A DNA stretch of 64,000 bases from Mortierella alpina (Eukaryota > Mortierellomycota > Mortierellomycetes > Mortierellales > Mortierellaceae): positions 124,001-188,000 of the forward strand of contig JANATF010000008.1 of assembly GCA_029449245.1 (NCBI GenBank), given 5' to 3'. The notes under the pieces were generated by a model. That model ran no database searches. It worked only from the letters and a program-made list of their open reading frames with translations, and was not told the origin of the DNA. Position 1 is the first letter of the stretch. Each line of letters opens with the position of its first letter. Below are positions 24,997 to 36,260 of this stretch, in pieces. Both the position numbers and the translations under genes were made by a program.

Positions 24997-25548
24997 GAAG
25001 TAACTAAAGTAAAGGAAAGCAAGACTGGCTAGATTCCCTTCCCTACACTCTGCCCCCACGCACACAACAAGAAAACGCAGGCGGATGGAGTACTTGGCTC
25101 TGTGTGCTCGTGCAGGTTGAGGGCAGCAAGAAAGTGCAAAGGTCCTTGCGAATGGAGTGAATGAGAAGATGGAATGTCACTGCAGACACAGTAAAGACCA
25201 AAATGATGTCGACCTGCCAGCCAATAGCATGGCGAGTACTATTCGCTGTGCTTTGCACCCACGCGCACCCATTTCCATGCAATCATGGACCAACAAAAAA
25301 GTACCTGCCGGTTTTAAAAGTCGCTATGCTCAGGTTTTTTTATATACAAACACACTCGCTCTTCTACTACCGTACTAAAGGCAAACCGCAACGAACGGCA
25401 ACACTGGCAAAGGGGCAAGGATCGATGGGCACTTCAGGAAACAATTATAAGCACAAAAGGAAAGAAAGAAAAGAAAAAACAATAAAAAAACACCTTCTCC
25501 TGCCTCCGACAAATGACGGGAGAAGGATCTCACAAAAGTACTTCCATC
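24997..25548. promoter_or_regulatory. spacer between esterase start and Rua1-like stop
   Basis: About 550 bp, both neighbours on the minus strand. It holds the promoter of the esterase and the 3' end of the Rua1-like gene. No further gene is supported. Confidence 0.4.
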
Positions 25549-28500
25549 TTATCCTCGCGTGGTATTCATCTCAAAATTGCTTGATACCGCGGCAGCTGCT
25601 GCAATCGCCGCGGCAGTCGATGCTGCTGTACCTGCCTGCGACGAGACATCACCTTGCCCGTCGCCCACCACTCCCAATCCATCCGCATACGCAGGCAAGG
25701 GCTGCCCGGCCGAAAACGACGATCGAGCCGAGCCTTGACCCTGGATCTTGGGCTTGTGGTAGATGTGGCACTTGTGTGCATGGCGATACCACAACATTGA
25801 GTTTTGACGCTTATGGTTCGAGATCGGGATCCACTCATTACACTGGTGGCAAAGACCCTCAATGTCATCCTGTTCCATCTGGCGCGTCTGGATCGGGTTT
25901 GCGAAAAGCTTGCCAGAGACTGACGAAATTCCATGGAAAAATTGCTTATGATACCTAGGACCCACACGCGGAACGCGACGCGACAGATGCACAATGGTTA
26001 GAGATGGGCACAGTGCGCGCCTCTCGACTCCCTTGGTCCACAACCTGCCAATGCTATGATTAGCGAAATGAATGGTCAACTTACCAAAAGGCGCTGTTCT
26101 TCAGCTGAAGCCATTTGCCTGGAACACAAGTGTCGCAGAAACCTTCCTTTGCCTGACCTGCGTTTCGCACCCATTGAGGAGTGTATTGATCGCCCTCGTA
26201 CCTCAGTTTCTGTTTCCTGGCCTTTGGGTCGCCATGGATCTCCCGGCCCTCAAACTCGGTATTTGAAGCGTCGTCATCGCCTGTGGTCTGCGTGGCTCCT
26301 CCGGCTCCTTCTTCAGACTCTTCTCCAAACCCTGCCAGGCGAGTAGAGCTGTTATCAGGATCCAGTGCATCTCCCATCGACATGGATCGTCCCTTAGCCT
26401 TAGAGGCCTTTCCAGCAGCCTTGGGGACCTTGGATCTCGACTTTGCTTTGACAGCAGCGCCTTGATGAGAAAGACGTCCATACGTTGGGTCTATGATGCG
26501 ATCGTGCGAAATCGAGTGCCGGAGCGTGTGGCCATGCTCCGACATGGGCAAGTTCTGAAGATGGTACAGGTTTGACTCGGATCCCATCCCGTTCGACGAT
26601 AAAGGATGCGGGTGTCCTTGGCCGTTCATTTGCATGTGCATTGGTATAGATGACGACATCGCAGGCCCGAGCCCATTCAGCTGCATACTGTTGTGGTACA
26701 CCTGCAAATGAAGGGCCATGTCTGGGGGCTGCCAGTTTTGAATCGAGGTGCCTTGGTTGGGTGCAATGCTCGAAGTCATATCCATGCTTGTCGGCATCGT
26801 AGTGCTCGCGTTGGAAGGGCTGAATGAGGTCATTGACCCCATATAACTGCTGTACATATCGACCGATTTTGTTCGTTTCCGGTGATAGGCTTCCTCTGGG
26901 GGCGCATCGCTTGAAGACGACTCGCCTAGGCCAAGTCCAACCAAGCTTTGATCCACAGGCTCCTGCTTAACGTTGAATGGCGATGAAGGTCCGCCGAGAT
27001 CCTCGCTGCTGTTATTGTTACCATTGCTACCGATGCCAGACGAGGTCGTAAGGTGATTGGTATCTGACGAGGAAGGCGCGGCAGAGTGGTTCATGCTAGG
27101 AAGAGATTGACGCAGCTGGTCCAGCCCTTGAGCCATGTTGGCGTCCATAAGTGAGCGCTTCCGCTCTCGAACGGGGATGGGTCCGAACGAGAGGCCCGAG
27201 GGAGGTCTTGACACATTCACACTCGCTGACGCTGCTGCCATGCTCGATGGAGAGTACTGAAAAGAGCCAGCTGGACTGCTGATGGTCCTGTTTCTAATCC
27301 TCGAGACCTTGCCGACTCCAAAGTTCGAGGCATTGGATGGAGCAGCGTACATCTTGTGGTTCAACTGCTGCTGCTGCTGAGGGTGCAAAGGCGGCGTCAG
27401 AGAATGAGGGTTCTTCATGTAATCAAGACCTGGGCTCGACAAGTTGCGCATATGAGGCGAGTGGGACATGTTGAGGGTTTGGGATCGCAAGTGCAAACGC
27501 TGCTGATGCATCTGTTGCTGCTGGAGGGCCTGTTGGTGCTGTTGCTGCATGTGGAAATGTTGCTGGTACTGCTGCTGCTGCTGCTGCTGTTGTTGCTGTT
27601 GCTGTTGCTGTTGTTCATGCTGAAGATGCTGTTGTTGCTGTTGCTGTTGCAGCCGTTGGTGGTGCTGTATGTGAGATGACTGCGAGTGTGGGTGCTGATG
27701 CTGCTGCTGTTGCTGTTGCTGAGAATGGTGAAGATCCTGCTGTGTCCCCTCAGGTGCCTGGTTAGACATGCCAACCTGACCATCATTGTTCGCAAAGTAC
27801 ACTGGCGAGACGGCGTACGGCGCCATTGAAGTTTGAAAGGTCTGCCTGCCTCCATCCTGTCCTTTCTCATACACCTGGAGAACCTGCTGCGCCAAAGACT
27901 CTCGTTCGCTGCTGTTGGTGCTGTTCTCCAATAAGGTGGGATCTGTGGCGCCGGAGAATGGGTGGCTTCGCTCCTCGGCATAGGGCGGCATGGCAAATGG
28001 GTGAACAGACGACGAAAGCATATCCATGGACCCAGACCACATGGACGGCAACATACCCTCCGTCTCGTTGGGATGCTGGCCAGGAGCCAGAGGTTGGGAG
28101 AGACCTATTGAGTCTCTGGAGCCGTCCTGACGCTGCAATGGCTCTTTGGACAGGGGATGCATTGCTGTCGAAGGGCTACCCGACTGCATACGGAGCGAAT
28201 CTCCTGTCAAATCAAACATGGGGCCGACTTTGACCATGTTCGAGGGGTCCATCATGATGCTATTGCTTCTTGAAGGCTGCGCGCTCCCCACGTCACTGGT
28301 GTCTCCTGGACTGGAGTGCGAATGAGGAGCATTAAAGTCTAGAAAATTCATCATCGCCAATCCGACGCCGATGCCTTGATGATCACACTCCTCCCCCTCG
28401 TAGCCAAGACCGTTCGACGAGCTTTGCTGGGAATGAAGCTCGCTACCAAGAGATGCATCGGCATCAAAGGCGTTGAACTCGGGAGGTGATTCGTCACCGA

Positions 28501-28864
28501 CTGTCGAGGCAAGACTGATAATGCTGCCGCGGTCCTGTCGGGCGCGGAGCCGCTCCTCGCGCCCCATCGACAGCAGATTGGGATACGAAGCTCGGTGTGT
28601 GATACCAGTGTTTTCGAACCAGAAGGGCCGAGGCGCGACGGCGTGCGTTTGCGACAGGTTGGTCTGGACGTGGAAAGTATCCGAGGACGAGCCAGAGGCT
28701 GTGTGAAATGGGTGGACAGAGTCTGAGGTGATGGACTGGGGTATGGGAACCAGCGTCGACGAGGAAGAGGGCAAAGAATCCGCGTGCGGTTGGCCCATGG
28801 GCTGTTGTTGCTGTGGCTGGAACTGTCGCAGGTCCATGGGCTGTTGAGGATGCTCCATCATCAT
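25549..28864 (-). CDS. Rua1-like zinc-binding transcription regulator with polyQ (2 exons visible, about 1061 aa)
   Basis: Exons 26085-28864 and 25549-25954; the donor splits the Trp codon of SAFW/YHKQFF. The C-terminal domain (about residues 885-1000) carries the Rua1-type pattern: RYEGDQYTPQWVR, FCDTCVPGKWLQLKNSAFWY, GLCHQCNEWI and WYRHAHKCHIYHK, with paired Cys and His as zinc ligands. In Ustilago, Rua1 activates ustilagic-acid genes (known); the target here is unknown. Before it lie a basic patch (KAKSRSKVPKAAGKASKAKG), a long Gln/His-rich section (about residues 380-510) and Ser/Pro/Met-rich disorder, typical of an activator. The open frame continues 5' of 28864 without an ATG to about 29096, so the true start may lie in an upstream exon. 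28864 is the first in-frame ATG. Confidence 0.78.
27560..27720 (-). repeat. CAG/CAA repeat coding for polyglutamine (Rua1-like gene)
   Basis: Interrupted CTG/TTG units on the plus strand encode Gln runs broken by His and Leu on the minus strand. Mixed CAG/CAA use, which slows slippage. Confidence 0.8.
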
Positions 28865-31598
28865 GTCCAAACGTGGTCCGTCGCTCGAAGTGTGGCCGTG
28901 ATCCTGCTGAAGATCGAGAAGTATCGTTTCCTCAAAAATGGCGGCGCTGCTCAAGTCTCCAGGGTCTTTGATGGCCAAGGCGACGGATGTAGAACGGTCA
29001 GAGGGGTCAATGGCGGCCGGTGCGAAGGGTGTGAAACGAAAGGGGCGAGATGAAAGAGTGTGAGAAGAAAGGACGAGGAAAGAGTGGGTTAGAATCCTGT
29101 GATTGATAAATGCTAATCAAGACAGAGTTAGAGTTCCATAGTCATAATTGGTCTTTGGACACAAGGTCAAGGTGACCAGCAAAAAAAAAATATGAAAAAA
29201 AGGCCAAACACAAAAGCGCGTATGTTGGTGCAAGTACGGGTGCGGAACCGGAAGTATGTCGCGGCTCAAAAGAGACAAGAGATCGAGGCAACAGAACAGG
29301 ATGTACATGACCACGGTGATCAAGTAGGAGCGGAAGAGGAAATGGAAAAGGGAGCGGATTCGGTTGCAGAAGACGAGTGACACCGAGATGACCCTGACCA
29401 GGACAAGGGGAGAGCCGATGACCCCATCGTCCTAGAAGGCAGATCGACCCGAGGAACAAATCCAAAACAATATATAAAAACAAGGAGTCGCAAACAGGTC
29501 ATCGGCAGACAGAAGACACAGAGCCAGAAACTATTGCGCGGGCAACAGCGACCGAGGCCAAGGGCAATTGAACGGGGTCTCGCCGTAGATCATGACCACC
29601 ATTGTATCCAAAAGCTCATTGGCCAGAACTCACACCTCTTGGGAAAAGGGGTGTCGGGTAGTTGCGACCACGAACCACATAGAAAGAAAGACCCTGCCTA
29701 CTCAGACCAAGTGGTCCTCGTCCGCACATAGAGTAGAGGCGCAAGGAAGAAGGGGGTGGGTGGGTAGGTCCGTGGCCAGCTCGTTGGCTTAGTACACACT
29801 GGTCGGTGAGCTGAAAGGGGCGTGCAGCGGAGAAGTAAATACAAAAAGGCCCGACGAAACTGAGCAACAACGCGCTGGATAAACCCTCCATAAGGTCCCG
29901 AGGCCACATTATCGAGTACAGTTTGGCGCTCTCGATAGTTCAAGTCTTTCTGGCTCCCAACTCTGTTTTGGCGCGGATGAAGACTGGGAAATGCATTGGC
30001 CACCCACAAAGCTCATTGTACTGGACAGGCAGGTCCGACATTGTCTGGCAGCCCAGGGATCAAACAGAGCACAGAAGAAACAATGTCTTGGAGTCAAGCC
30101 TCCAAGGAAAACTCGACTGGAAGGGAATGCAGCTGACCGGGGCATGGCATGAGCAAGGTCCCGACTCTTACCACCACCATGAGTATGCAGAACAAACAAA
30201 GACACAAAGGGCACAACGGAGAAAATACAAAAAGAAGGTCGACAGGGTACAAAGGGGGAGCCAGAGCTGGGGAGCAGGAGCGAGGGAGGGAGGAGAGGCT
30301 GAGAGAGAGCGCGCAGGTGAAAAGACCGTTCAGGAAACAAAATACAAAACACCACACGCACTCACGGGCCAAGAGGCGAAATACGACAAAGAATACGACA
30401 AAGAAAACGAGGAAAGGGGAGCAAGACTACCTCTCTCTCACGAACTCTTTTCCTCCTCATAAAGGGGAGACGGGTTCAGAGAGAGAGACAGTGCAGACAT
30501 ACAGACATTCAGGTGAGGAGGAGAGCCAGAATGGAAATGGGCAGCAAAGAGAGAGAACGAAGAAACTCAAACTCAGTCGTGTCTAGAGATATTGTGGAAA
30601 GCAGAGGCTGGCAGTAGAACTGGGACATTACAAGTCAGGCTAAAGAGGGCAACCAAGGGCCAAGGTACCAAGGCGGATGGATCAGGCGAATCGGTCGAGA
30701 GTGTGGATGTGAGTATATACTTTTTTTTTCGTTTTCAGAATGTGGGAAGCAAACGGATTGGCGAAACGGATCCGAAGAAAAAGGCCTGAATGCGGTTGTC
30801 TGTGTTTGAAGCGGAACGCAAGGAAGGTTGGACGGAAGACAAGGAGATAGTACAGGGTACGTAGTGTGGTGTATGTGGACGGGTGTCGGTGCGAGTGGGT
30901 GTTGAGGTTCGGCTGGAAGTGGTGACCAAGGCTGAGGGGCAGAAGGGAGAGACAGCGACGCACTGGGGAGAGGGAGGACGGGCCAGAGCAGAGACAGAAG
31001 AAGAAGAGGCACGGAAGGATGGGAGGATGGAAACGACGAAAGTAAAGAAAGGAAGGAAGGAAGGAAACAAGAAGGTGCGAAGGAGGTCAAAGTGGGAAGG
31101 AAAAAAAGAGAAGGAGGGAAAGAAGAAGCGAACGACGAGGACTGAGAGCAAAAAAGAAAGAAAAAAAAAGATTGGGCGATCGATTACGGGTTTTGCGGGT
31201 GATGCGATAGAGTACCGCAGGGAGCGACACGCCAGGGCTGCCCGTCGAGGCCATGTCCATGCACATACAATTAGAGAGGAAACGCATCTTCAGGCTGCTA
31301 GGCTACAGCGCACACACTAAACACCAGCACGACCGAACGGAAAGCAAGAGAGAGCGAGAGTCAAGAAGCACACGTAATGGGTAATGGAGCACAGGACGAC
31401 TGTTGAGCGATGCGGCACAGAGCACCAAACAAGATATGACCACTTGGGTGCAGAGAATGAATGAATGAATAGAACGAAGAATAGAGAGCGAAGGGGCAGG
31501 TGGAGCAAAGCGACGAGAGAAAAAAGACCCGCACATTCGCTGCATCTGGTTGGTTATGTTGTTGGGCAGGTTCGCGGCCTGCAGTGCGTGCTGGTTGG
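28865..31598. promoter_or_regulatory. long 5' region of the Rua1-like gene, pyrimidine-rich on its sense strand
   Basis: About 2.7 kb. Most of it, notably 30250-31180, is GA-rich on the plus strand and so CT-rich on the minus strand, as in front of other genes here but longer. The first 230 bp (28865-29096) stay open in the Rua1-like frame. A splice acceptor-like TCAATCACAG lies at about 29097-29106 on the minus strand. No independent gene is convincing. Confidence 0.4.
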
Positions 31599-32861
31599 TC
31601 AACAGCGTTTTTTTTTTGTCTTGATGCCTGTTGGTTGGCAAAAAGGGAAAAGGGGGAGAGGGAGGGAGCACGAACGAGGACATGGAGGACATTGAGTGGG
31701 GGGCGACGGGGGGATGGGGATGGATGGTGGGGTACTCGCCTTTTTGCTTTTGAATACAATAGAAAAGGGCAGCGCAAAACAGGACCTCATCAGCAAGCGA
31801 TCCATTCGAACAGCCAAGGGGAATATCGCTCTTCTCGTCAACCATTCTCGTCTTTTCTGGGCGTATGTGTCTGTGTGTGTGTCTGTCCTCATCCCTCGAC
31901 TCCTTTCATCCCATCTCTTCCTCCTTCTCTTCCCTTTCAGACGCACGCACACGCGCTTTATCTCTCTCGCTATCGCACACACACTCTCTCTACTTTTTTC
32001 ATTACCTTGCATGCTTGGCCAAAGAGTAGATGCAGCTGCCAATGTTGACAAGTCCTCAGACCATTGGGACTGAGGGCGTGATTGGGAGTGGGAACGGACT
32101 TGAGACTGACAGGGGACTGCAAGAGGCGTGTCATCCCGAGCCTCAGCTCGAGCATCAGTCTGAGCTAGAGCTCGGGGTTGGGGATCATGTCCTGCAGGAG
32201 GAGGACAAAGAGGACGGGGGGGAGGGAGAACAGGGCGGAGAGAACAGGAGGGAAGAGGTGGGTGCATGGACGAGGACCTTGTCTGCAGGGCAGGCGGAGG
32301 ATGCTGATCGTGGTTGTTTCTGTTACACTTTCTGTTACCATTGCAATGTTTACTCCTATTCCAGCTGCGTTTGTTGATATCGTTGCTATGGCTGTTGCTG
32401 TTGCTGTTGCTGGTGTTGTTCCTAGAGTGGTCGTTGATATCCCTGCAACCCAAGTCTTTGGTACAGGCACTGCACAGGGGCTCGAAGCAATAGTGCTCAC
32501 CACGGCTGATCACATCCAAATTCATGTCCATGGCAAGCACCCCTTGCTCCCTGCCCATGTCCTCGCCCAACTTCACCTTGTCTGTGCCAGTGTGACCCGC
32601 ACAGCTGGAAATTGGGCTATCAGAAGGCAGCTGGTACAGATCGTTAACGTGCGTGGGGAGAGCCTTGGAGATCGAGAATGGTGTCGCGGGTGCGGATGAT
32701 AGGGATGTCTCCACTAATGCACTGGAAGAGGAGTCGATGGGTGGGGTGATGGACGGCTGTGCAGCACCTGCTTGCGGCACATTCATGTCGCTACAGCTGG
32801 TGTGACCCATCCATAGATACGAGAAAGAACCAGGCTGCTCAAATGAAAATGATGCAGACAT
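31599..32861 (-). CDS. hypothetical Ser/Asn-rich ORF, possibly an upstream exon of the Rua1-like gene
   Basis: An open frame starting with a true ATG (MSASFSFEQPGSFSYLWMGH). The first about 150 residues look like protein: mixed composition, acidic runs and a small cysteine group (CFEPLCSACTKDLGC). After that the sequence becomes Asn/Ser repeats, Pro-rich, then a translation of a CA/GT microsatellite and a Lys-rich end, which is unlikely to be real. It may be a first exon that splices from about residue 150-200 into the Rua1-like gene, whose own ATG is not visible; no donor could be chosen with confidence. A competing plus-strand frame (32030-32377) is weaker. End coordinate is that of the open frame only. 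Confidence 0.3.
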   Translation of the reverse strand: MSASFSFEQPGSFSYLWMGHTSCSDMNVPQAGAAQPSITPPIDSSSSALVETSLSSAPATPFSISKALPTHVNDLYQLPSDSPISSCAGHTGTDKVKLGEDMGREQGVLAMDMNLDVISRGEHYCFEPLCSACTKDLGCRDINDHSRNNTSNSNSNSHSNDINKRSWNRSKHCNGNRKCNRNNHDQHPPPALQTRSSSMHPPLPSCSLRPVLPPPRPLCPPPAGHDPQPRALAQTDARAEARDDTPLAVPCQSQVRSHSQSRPQSQWSEDLSTLAAASTLWPSMQGNEKSRESVCAIAREIKRVCVRLKGKRRRKRWDERSRGMRTDTHTDTYAQKRREWLTRRAIFPLAVRMDRLLMRSCFALPFSIVFKSKKASTPPSIPIPPSPPTQCPPCPRSCSLPLPLFPFCQPTGIKTKKKRC

Positions 32862-33186
32862 CGTTGAACTGAACCCGAACGTTCACACACTCTATCGACC
32901 TAAATACTAAATGTCAGTAGACGTTGGAATCCAACGCTAAGAATCTGATCATCGCATATGGGGCCGATCGTCATCGACTTTGAGAAGACATTAAAAAAAA
33001 GTAGGCCGCACAGCTACCATAATATTGGATCGTCAAAAGCGCTTCCTGTTTAACCTGGTAACAATTGCACTTTTTTTTTCGTAAGCATGCATCAATACAG
33101 GACACAATTCCTCACAAAGGAGAGGCATCTGAACTGCATGTTGTCGGGAAGTATTGATAAGTTGCTGATAAAGTATAAAGACTGAA

Positions 33187-33875
33187 TTACACCAAACCAA
33201 ACCAACATAGTCGACTACATCTCCAGTCCGTCAATGCGCTCGTCAGTGCCTCTATACCCTGGGCAACCACCAGAGCAACCACCAGAGCAACCACGAAAAC
33301 AACCATGCCCATACGAATAAATCCAGGCCAAGTCAAAAATAGTGATTCTACGCATGGACGTCAAAGCACGATGCGAAGGATGACACAAAGCGAGAAAGAA
33401 AATACAAACAATGCCTGGAAGAGCTTTCCAGGGGGCCGACGGAATAAACAGAAGGCGAACACAAATGGGAAGAAAATCAGGGACAAGGGGAATCAGGGCT
33501 AGGAACAAGGAACAAGGAACAAGGGCAAAGAACAAGGCAAGGCAAGGGGATGAAAAAAGGGGGGAGGACCATCGTCGCGCCACGAGGCATAACGAGCCAT
33601 GGAATGAAGGGCACGAAAGGGGACGCGAGAGGTAAGGGACAGGAGAGGGACGTGCAAACAGAGGTGCCCATTGTAGGATCGATAGGCAAAACCAAGTTTA
33701 GATGTTGAAAGATGAGGATGGGTGCATCTTGTGCAAACTTACTTGGTTTGTCGCAGGAGAGGAGATCGGTAGAGGACTCGGCCAGCGGCCCTGGTCTATT
33801 GAAGAGTGAGGTCAGACCTGAGATGAGATGTGACAGATGAGAAGATATTCACGGAGTGCACCTCCGGATCAACAT
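33187..33875 (-). CDS. possible small single-pass membrane protein (3 exons, 75 aa)
   Basis: Exons 33862-33875 (14 nt), 33743-33795 and 33187-33347. All have GT-AG borders (CGGAG/GTGCAC, CAATAG/ACCAGG, CCAA/GTAAGT, GCGTAG/AATCAC), the phases match and the sum is 76 codons including TAA. The product would start MLIRRPGPLAESS and carry one strong helix, MVVFVVALVVALVVAQGI (about residues 35-52), built on a tandem 12-bp repeat (GGTTGCTCTGGT). The alternative frame of exon 3 would give a Gly/Cys-rich tail ending GLEM, but it lacks a start with this exon 1. No family is recognised. The short first exon makes chance agreement possible. Confidence 0.33.
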
Positions 33876-36260
33876 GGCAGTAAGTTCGTCTAGAAATGGA
33901 GCCTCAGCTTGCTCATGAGCGGTGGCCGATAACCTACGGCGCTAGCAGCCATCAACGGATGTATACACCAGTCGTACCTGCACACGGTGCTTTGTGTAGT
34001 CATTTTCACTCTCGACACAGACAGCAAGCCCCCTGCTCATTTACATGTGCAGCAAAGTACGGGATGTGCTCAAAATGTGTTCGTTGCACCAAAGGGTTGA
34101 CTCTGTCGCGTTGACCACTGTCGCAACCCTCAACCCTGTCTAACAAACAATGGCGTGAGGGAGTTGAGACCGAAAAAAAATAGAGCGTTTCCTGCGAGAA
34201 CTATCGTGCATGGACAGGTACGTCTGCCGTTGTACTGAAGTGCGCCAAACTGCTCTTATTGTCTCTTCGTCTGGTACCCTGTGCCGCCTCTTCAGATCCA
34301 GGTCCCTTGCTCTGTGTACACGCGCTTGGACTAGATTAGCGTCCTTCCTTCTTTACACTGTTCAAGACTGTGCTCTCAAGTTTCGATCCTCTCCTTCCAT
34401 ACTGCTCAGGTTCTGTCTTCAGCTGCCTTGCCCACCACAAATTGAAAGACAGCAACCACCTTGCAGATCACCAGGCGTATAACCTGGCTTGAAAACACAT
34501 GTCAACGGAAAGCCCCAAAGATAAAAAGGATAACGTGTACTACAGCCAAAAGCCTAGCCGCCGTCCACAATTCCCGCACCCTGACTGCAGTTGCCGCACC
34601 CAGACCTTCGTTCTCGATTGGCCCAAGCTCACTCTCACAATAAAAAGAAAAAAAGAACCCGTTCAACCGAAGTTTTGTTTGTTACTCCAGCTCTAAATTC
34701 TCAAATCAACTTCAACGCCTCAATGAAAAAACATGACCCTAAGCAACTAAAGGCTCGCAATACACAACGTGCCTTGGGGGTATAGTTCTTGAAGACGCAT
34801 CTCCAAAGAGAGGAGGGGGTGGGAAATAAAACGAAGTGTGCGATCAAAGGCCCAAGAGTCGGAAGAGAAGAAAGAGAAGAAAGAGAAAGGGGAGGTTGGC
34901 GGCGTTCTTACAACACGAAATATGCGCTCGAGGGTTCGTGCGTGAAAACAATTACTCACTTAAATGAAGCGCAGATTGGATGGAGCTCGTACGACTGTAA
35001 AGGGATGTTAAGATATGTAGGGTTGCGACACACTGGTAATATATGCTGTGCAAGAAAGACGTGTTGATTATGGAAGGGCGAGAAGTGACATGAGAAATCA
35101 AGTAGAGTGTGAACGAAAGAGAGGTGAAAGAGAATGTTGAAGGTTTAGCTTAACTTAACAAAAGCAACGCTTCATGTAATTCCGTAGGATGCTTGCGAAC
35201 ACACTTTGGGAGACCACTGGCAACCGACCGACCGACCGACCGACTATGAAACTTGTACGACGAAAGGCTAGATCTTGATGCGAAATCGCCAAAAGATCGG
35301 GGGATGGTCGTTAGTGATAGGCGCGCTTCGAGCTGCATGTCTGAGACTAAGCAAGCTGACGCTCGCCGGCTCAAAGCTCCTCCTGTGGGACCTTGGTTTG
35401 AATTGTCCATTCCGATCCTATAAGCAGCTCTTGGGCTTGTTGGCTTGCCTGGAGGTGAGAGCGCACGAATCAGGTGCCGCTTGTTGCGTTCGGCCAACCG
35501 TAGTCATAGTGAATTGACCCGGAACCAATGACGGTACTGCTCTTTTCTCCTTGGACGAAGAGACGCTAATACACCATTCTATGGACCATGGACCTTGTCT
35601 CTGGTCGCCACTCTAGGTAATAAAGCTCAATGCAGCGGCAATAATAGTCGTCATACCTGAGTGCAGGATCAAGATTGTCCGCGCGATTGTGGCCGAGAGC
35701 CACAAAAACTTATCATTACCTACTGAGAATGAACTCCAATACTCCATGTCCAATCTAAGATTCCTCCGAGGAGCAGAAAGATTTGGTCACGTCAAGTCCC
35801 TCGAAGTGCATAAGCATAAACTTGGTTGCAAAGACTCCTTCTTTCACGCCCTTTTTTTTTTTTTTTTGTACTGTGTCCTTCAATCGACCTGCGCTGCACA
35901 GGGCACACTGCAGCTGCGCTTCTCACACATCTGAAAGCGACATGTGAACCCTCCTAGCTCTCTCTGTCCAGCCGCGCTTGGCAGTGAATAGGGACATTGA
36001 GAACTACAAAGAAGTGCGGCAGAGGCACAATGAGGGAAACAAACGTAGAACGCACACCAACCTTTCAAGGCGAAAAACGCAAGTCAAATTCTTTGCTGTA
36101 TTGATATCAGTCACCTTCACGAGACCTATTGCACGAGATCTTCGGGTGAGATGATGTCCGGAGTTATAGGCTCCGTCCACAATTTACCCCTAGAGCGCTC
36201 GTAGGCTGGGTGAACTGAAAGTAAAGGTGAGCCGCTGTACGTTATTCCACGTAACACCTT
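33876..36260. other. 2.4-kb region without a recognisable gene
   Basis: Short frames on both strands only. One minus-strand frame (35150-35497) has ordinary amino-acid composition but no ATG, and no splice partner was found. A short ACCG tandem (35223-35244) and a run of T (35851-35867) are present. Not CT-rich like the leaders elsewhere. Confidence 0.45.
35223..35244 (+). repeat. (ACCG)5 tetranucleotide repeat
   Basis: ACCGACCGACCG units, five copies, in noncoding DNA. Confidence 0.8.

Noticed and set aside
32030-32377. Plus-strand Glu/Gly-rich frame after a CT tract
   Set aside because: Competes with the minus-strand frame, ends in repeat translation and has no recognisable feature; undecided but not called.
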